Under the pieces are notes generated by a model that saw nothing but the letters and a program-made list of their open reading frames with translations, made no database searches and was not told the DNA's origin. From positions 62,001 to 126,000 of the forward strand of contig NZ_FXAO01000002.1 in NCBI RefSeq assembly GCF_900177645.1: a DNA stretch of 64,000 nt. The letters run 5' to 3'. How positions within the stretch are numbered: position 1 is the first letter of the stretch; each line of letters opens with the position of its first letter. Source of the DNA: Arenibacter troitsensis. GTDB taxonomy: Bacteria; Bacteroidota; Bacteroidia; Flavobacteriales; Flavobacteriaceae. Shown in pieces: positions 62,397 to 64,000 of the stretch. A program made the translations under genes and the position numbers.

Positions 62397-64000
62397 ATGA
62401 AAAAAATATATACAAGAGTAATAATTCTTTTAACCTTTATCGGAAGTTCCTGTTCAGATGAAATATTGGAAAAACTTCCAAAAGATCAATTAACTGTATC
62501 AACCACCTTTACAACCAATAGCAATTTCGAAACCTATGCCTGGTCCATGTATGCCAATTCCTTTCCTGGGTATTGGGACTTAACTCCAATCAATAGGGAA
62601 ATGGGAAGTGACCTTTTGGTCAATAATGCGGGAACCCAAGGGGATGAACTTTTATGGCAAAGAAAGACCGTGCCCTCTTCCTCCAGTCTCTGGAGTAACT
62701 CTTATATTAATATACGGCGCGCTAACCTAATGTTAGACAACATAGACAATAGTGAATTAACGGACGGTGAAAAACAACACTGGAAAGGTGTCGGACTTTT
62801 TTTCCGAGCCTATGAATACGTGCAGTTGATCGCCAATTATGGTGAAGTGCCATGGGTAGACAAATCACTTACCGAAGTGGACGAAGATATCCTGTACGGT
62901 CCTAAAACCAGTAGAAATGAATTGTCCCAATTTGTATTGAATGATCTATTGGAGGCTGAAAACATAATTAATCCTGAAGGCAGTGGCCCCAATACTATAA
63001 ATACGGATGTTGTTCGTGCCCTAATTTCAAGATTTGGTCTTTATGAAGGTACTTGGAGGAAATATCATGGTCTTGGTGATGAAACTCGATATCTACAAGC
63101 TAGCGTTGACGCCAGCACTCAACTAATTGCCGATCATCCCAATCTACATTCCAGTTATGACGAGGTATTTAATAGTGAGACCCTAAATGGGGTAGAAGGA
63201 ATTTTGTTGTACAAAGCCTATGAGTTTGGAGTCCAGAACGGAAGATGGTCCCATTACAACAGAAGTTCCATAGGTCACCGGGACCTTACCAAAAAAGCCG
63301 TGGACCAATACCTGTGCTTGGACGGTGAGACGATCCATACAAGTGATTTATTTGATGGGGAACAAGATGCCTATGACGAATTTAGAAATCGTGACCACAG
63401 ATTATACTTCAATACCCCTCCACCATTTAGGGTATACACTGGTGGTCAAAACCAATTAACCTGGGAATATGATTCCGACCCAAAGAGTAGGGAATATATT
63501 GATTTAATGGCCACACTGAGTGATGATACCCATAAAACACTACCAACAATAAATTGGCGGGGCCTTGTGGTAAGAACCTCGCCTCACTTTAGAAAATTTA
63601 ATGAAGGACATGGGTATAATGTAACTTATACCGGATACGCCTTCTATAAATTCTCGAATAAAATAAGTAGGCTACAAAATAGGGATTCCCACGATGCCCC
63701 AATATTTAGAATGGGAGAGGTATTTTTAAATCATGCGGAGGCCATGTATGAATTAGGTCAATTTACCCAAGAAGTAGCGGATGCTACCATCAATAAATTA
63801 AGGACCAGAGGAGCCGTGGCACCCTTGAACTTGGCAAGTATCCCCAATGACCCTACCAGGGATGCAGACGTAGCGCCTGCGCTGTGGGAAATAAGGCGCG
63901 AACGAGGTATAGAATTCCTAGGAGAGGGCTTGGGAAGGGTATTCGATATTAAGCGTTGGAAAAAGCTCGTAGAATATGGTGCCGAGGAAAAGCTGGGAAG
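62397..64000 (+). CDS. SusD/RagB family outer-membrane lipoprotein, incomplete at window end
   Basis: The frame starts with ATG 62397, 10 nt after the susC stop, and is still open at 64000 (534 codons seen). The N terminus MKKIYTRVIILLTFIGSSC gives a lipobox at Cys19. SusD features: LWSNSYINIRRANLMLDNI, a TPR-like FFRAYEYVQLIANYGEVPW, FRMGEVFLNHAEAMYELG and EIRRERGIEFLGEG with FDIKRW close behind, the family signature near the C-terminal end. Since EIRRERGIEF usually lies 50-100 residues from the end, little is missing. It should be the surface lid of the adjacent SusC. Confidence 0.93.
   Translation, partial: MKKIYTRVIILLTFIGSSCSDEILEKLPKDQLTVSTTFTTNSNFETYAWSMYANSFPGYWDLTPINREMGSDLLVNNAGTQGDELLWQRKTVPSSSSLWSNSYINIRRANLMLDNIDNSELTDGEKQHWKGVGLFFRAYEYVQLIANYGEVPWVDKSLTEVDEDILYGPKTSRNELSQFVLNDLLEAENIINPEGSGPNTINTDVVRALISRFGLYEGTWRKYHGLGDETRYLQASVDASTQLIADHPNLHSSYDEVFNSETLNGVEGILLYKAYEFGVQNGRWSHYNRSSIGHRDLTKKAVDQYLCLDGETIHTSDLFDGEQDAYDEFRNRDHRLYFNTPPPFRVYTGGQNQLTWEYDSDPKSREYIDLMATLSDDTHKTLPTINWRGLVVRTSPHFRKFNEGHGYNVTYTGYAFYKFSNKISRLQNRDSHDAPIFRMGEVFLNHAEAMYELGQFTQEVADATINKLRTRGAVAPLNLASIPNDPTRDADVAPALWEIRRERGIEFLGEGLGRVFDIKRWKKLVEYGAEEKLG

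Noticed and set aside
1-64000. tRNA, rRNA, CRISPR, restriction-modification, toxin-antitoxin or phage genes
   Set aside because: No cloverleaf-like runs, spaced repeat arrays or characteristic protein motifs of these systems were recognised on either strand.

Overview
The window reads as a chromosomal segment of a marine-type Flavobacteriaceae (Bacteroidota). The evidence is AT-rich DNA, two SusC/SusD-type outer-membrane pairs, a hybrid two-component regulator of the polysaccharide-utilisation type, promoter-like TTG-N18/19-TAnnTTTG elements, few Shine-Dalgarno sequences and many lipoproteins. No rRNA, tRNA, CRISPR array, prophage or replication origin was recognised. The genus cannot be read from the sequence.

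1-16.5 kb is a mixed, mostly + strand region: the end of a nitroreductase, a CHMI-family tautomerase, an MFS carrier, an unrecognised secreted protein, a DUF4256 protein, a Tat-exported Gfo/Idh/MocA oxidoreductase, an ACT-domain protein, a GH105 hydrolase and a DUF2914 membrane protein. Next come a 37-residue peptide with 14 cysteines and a SigZ-like sigma factor with a cysteine-rich tail. They are followed by a VOC protein, a small membrane protein, an amidohydrolase, an SLC12-type transporter, DoxX, a phosphoesterase lipoprotein and Dps.

16.7-27.5 kb holds an efflux operon (adaptor, MacB-type permease, TolC-like) without an adjacent ATPase gene. It is followed by OxyR with the peroxide-sensing cysteines at exactly positions 199 and 208, a PBP4-type DD-carboxypeptidase, MsrA, NudK and several conserved proteins of unknown role. 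27.6-31.4 kb is an envelope-stress-like module (DUF4870, PadR, PspC, DUF2807). 31.4-42.7 kb holds a dipeptide epimerase translationally coupled to an AONS-like PLP enzyme, a SusCD pair, TrxB, a two-domain universal stress protein and a CbpA/CbpM co-chaperone pair. An IS3-family remnant lies at 42.7-43.9 kb.

43.9-64 kb is a glycan-utilisation region. On the - strand are galT, galK, a lipoprotein FGE-like sulfatase-modifying protein, an M28 peptidase, a GH20 hexosaminidase, a sulfatase, a DUF3472 lipoprotein and a hybrid sensor/regulator. Divergent from these run a GH109-like enzyme, susC and a susD cut by the window end. The enzyme set suggests a sulfated glycan containing N-acetylhexosamine and galactose. 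SusCD would bind and import oligosaccharides, the lipoproteins would desulfate and trim them, and GalKT would feed galactose to the Leloir pathway.

The strongest candidates for something undescribed are the metallothionein-like peptide/SigZ pair at 9.2-9.8 kb, the near-perfect palindrome at about -40 of the galK promoter, the heptanucleotide repeat in front of the sulfatase and the secreted FGE.
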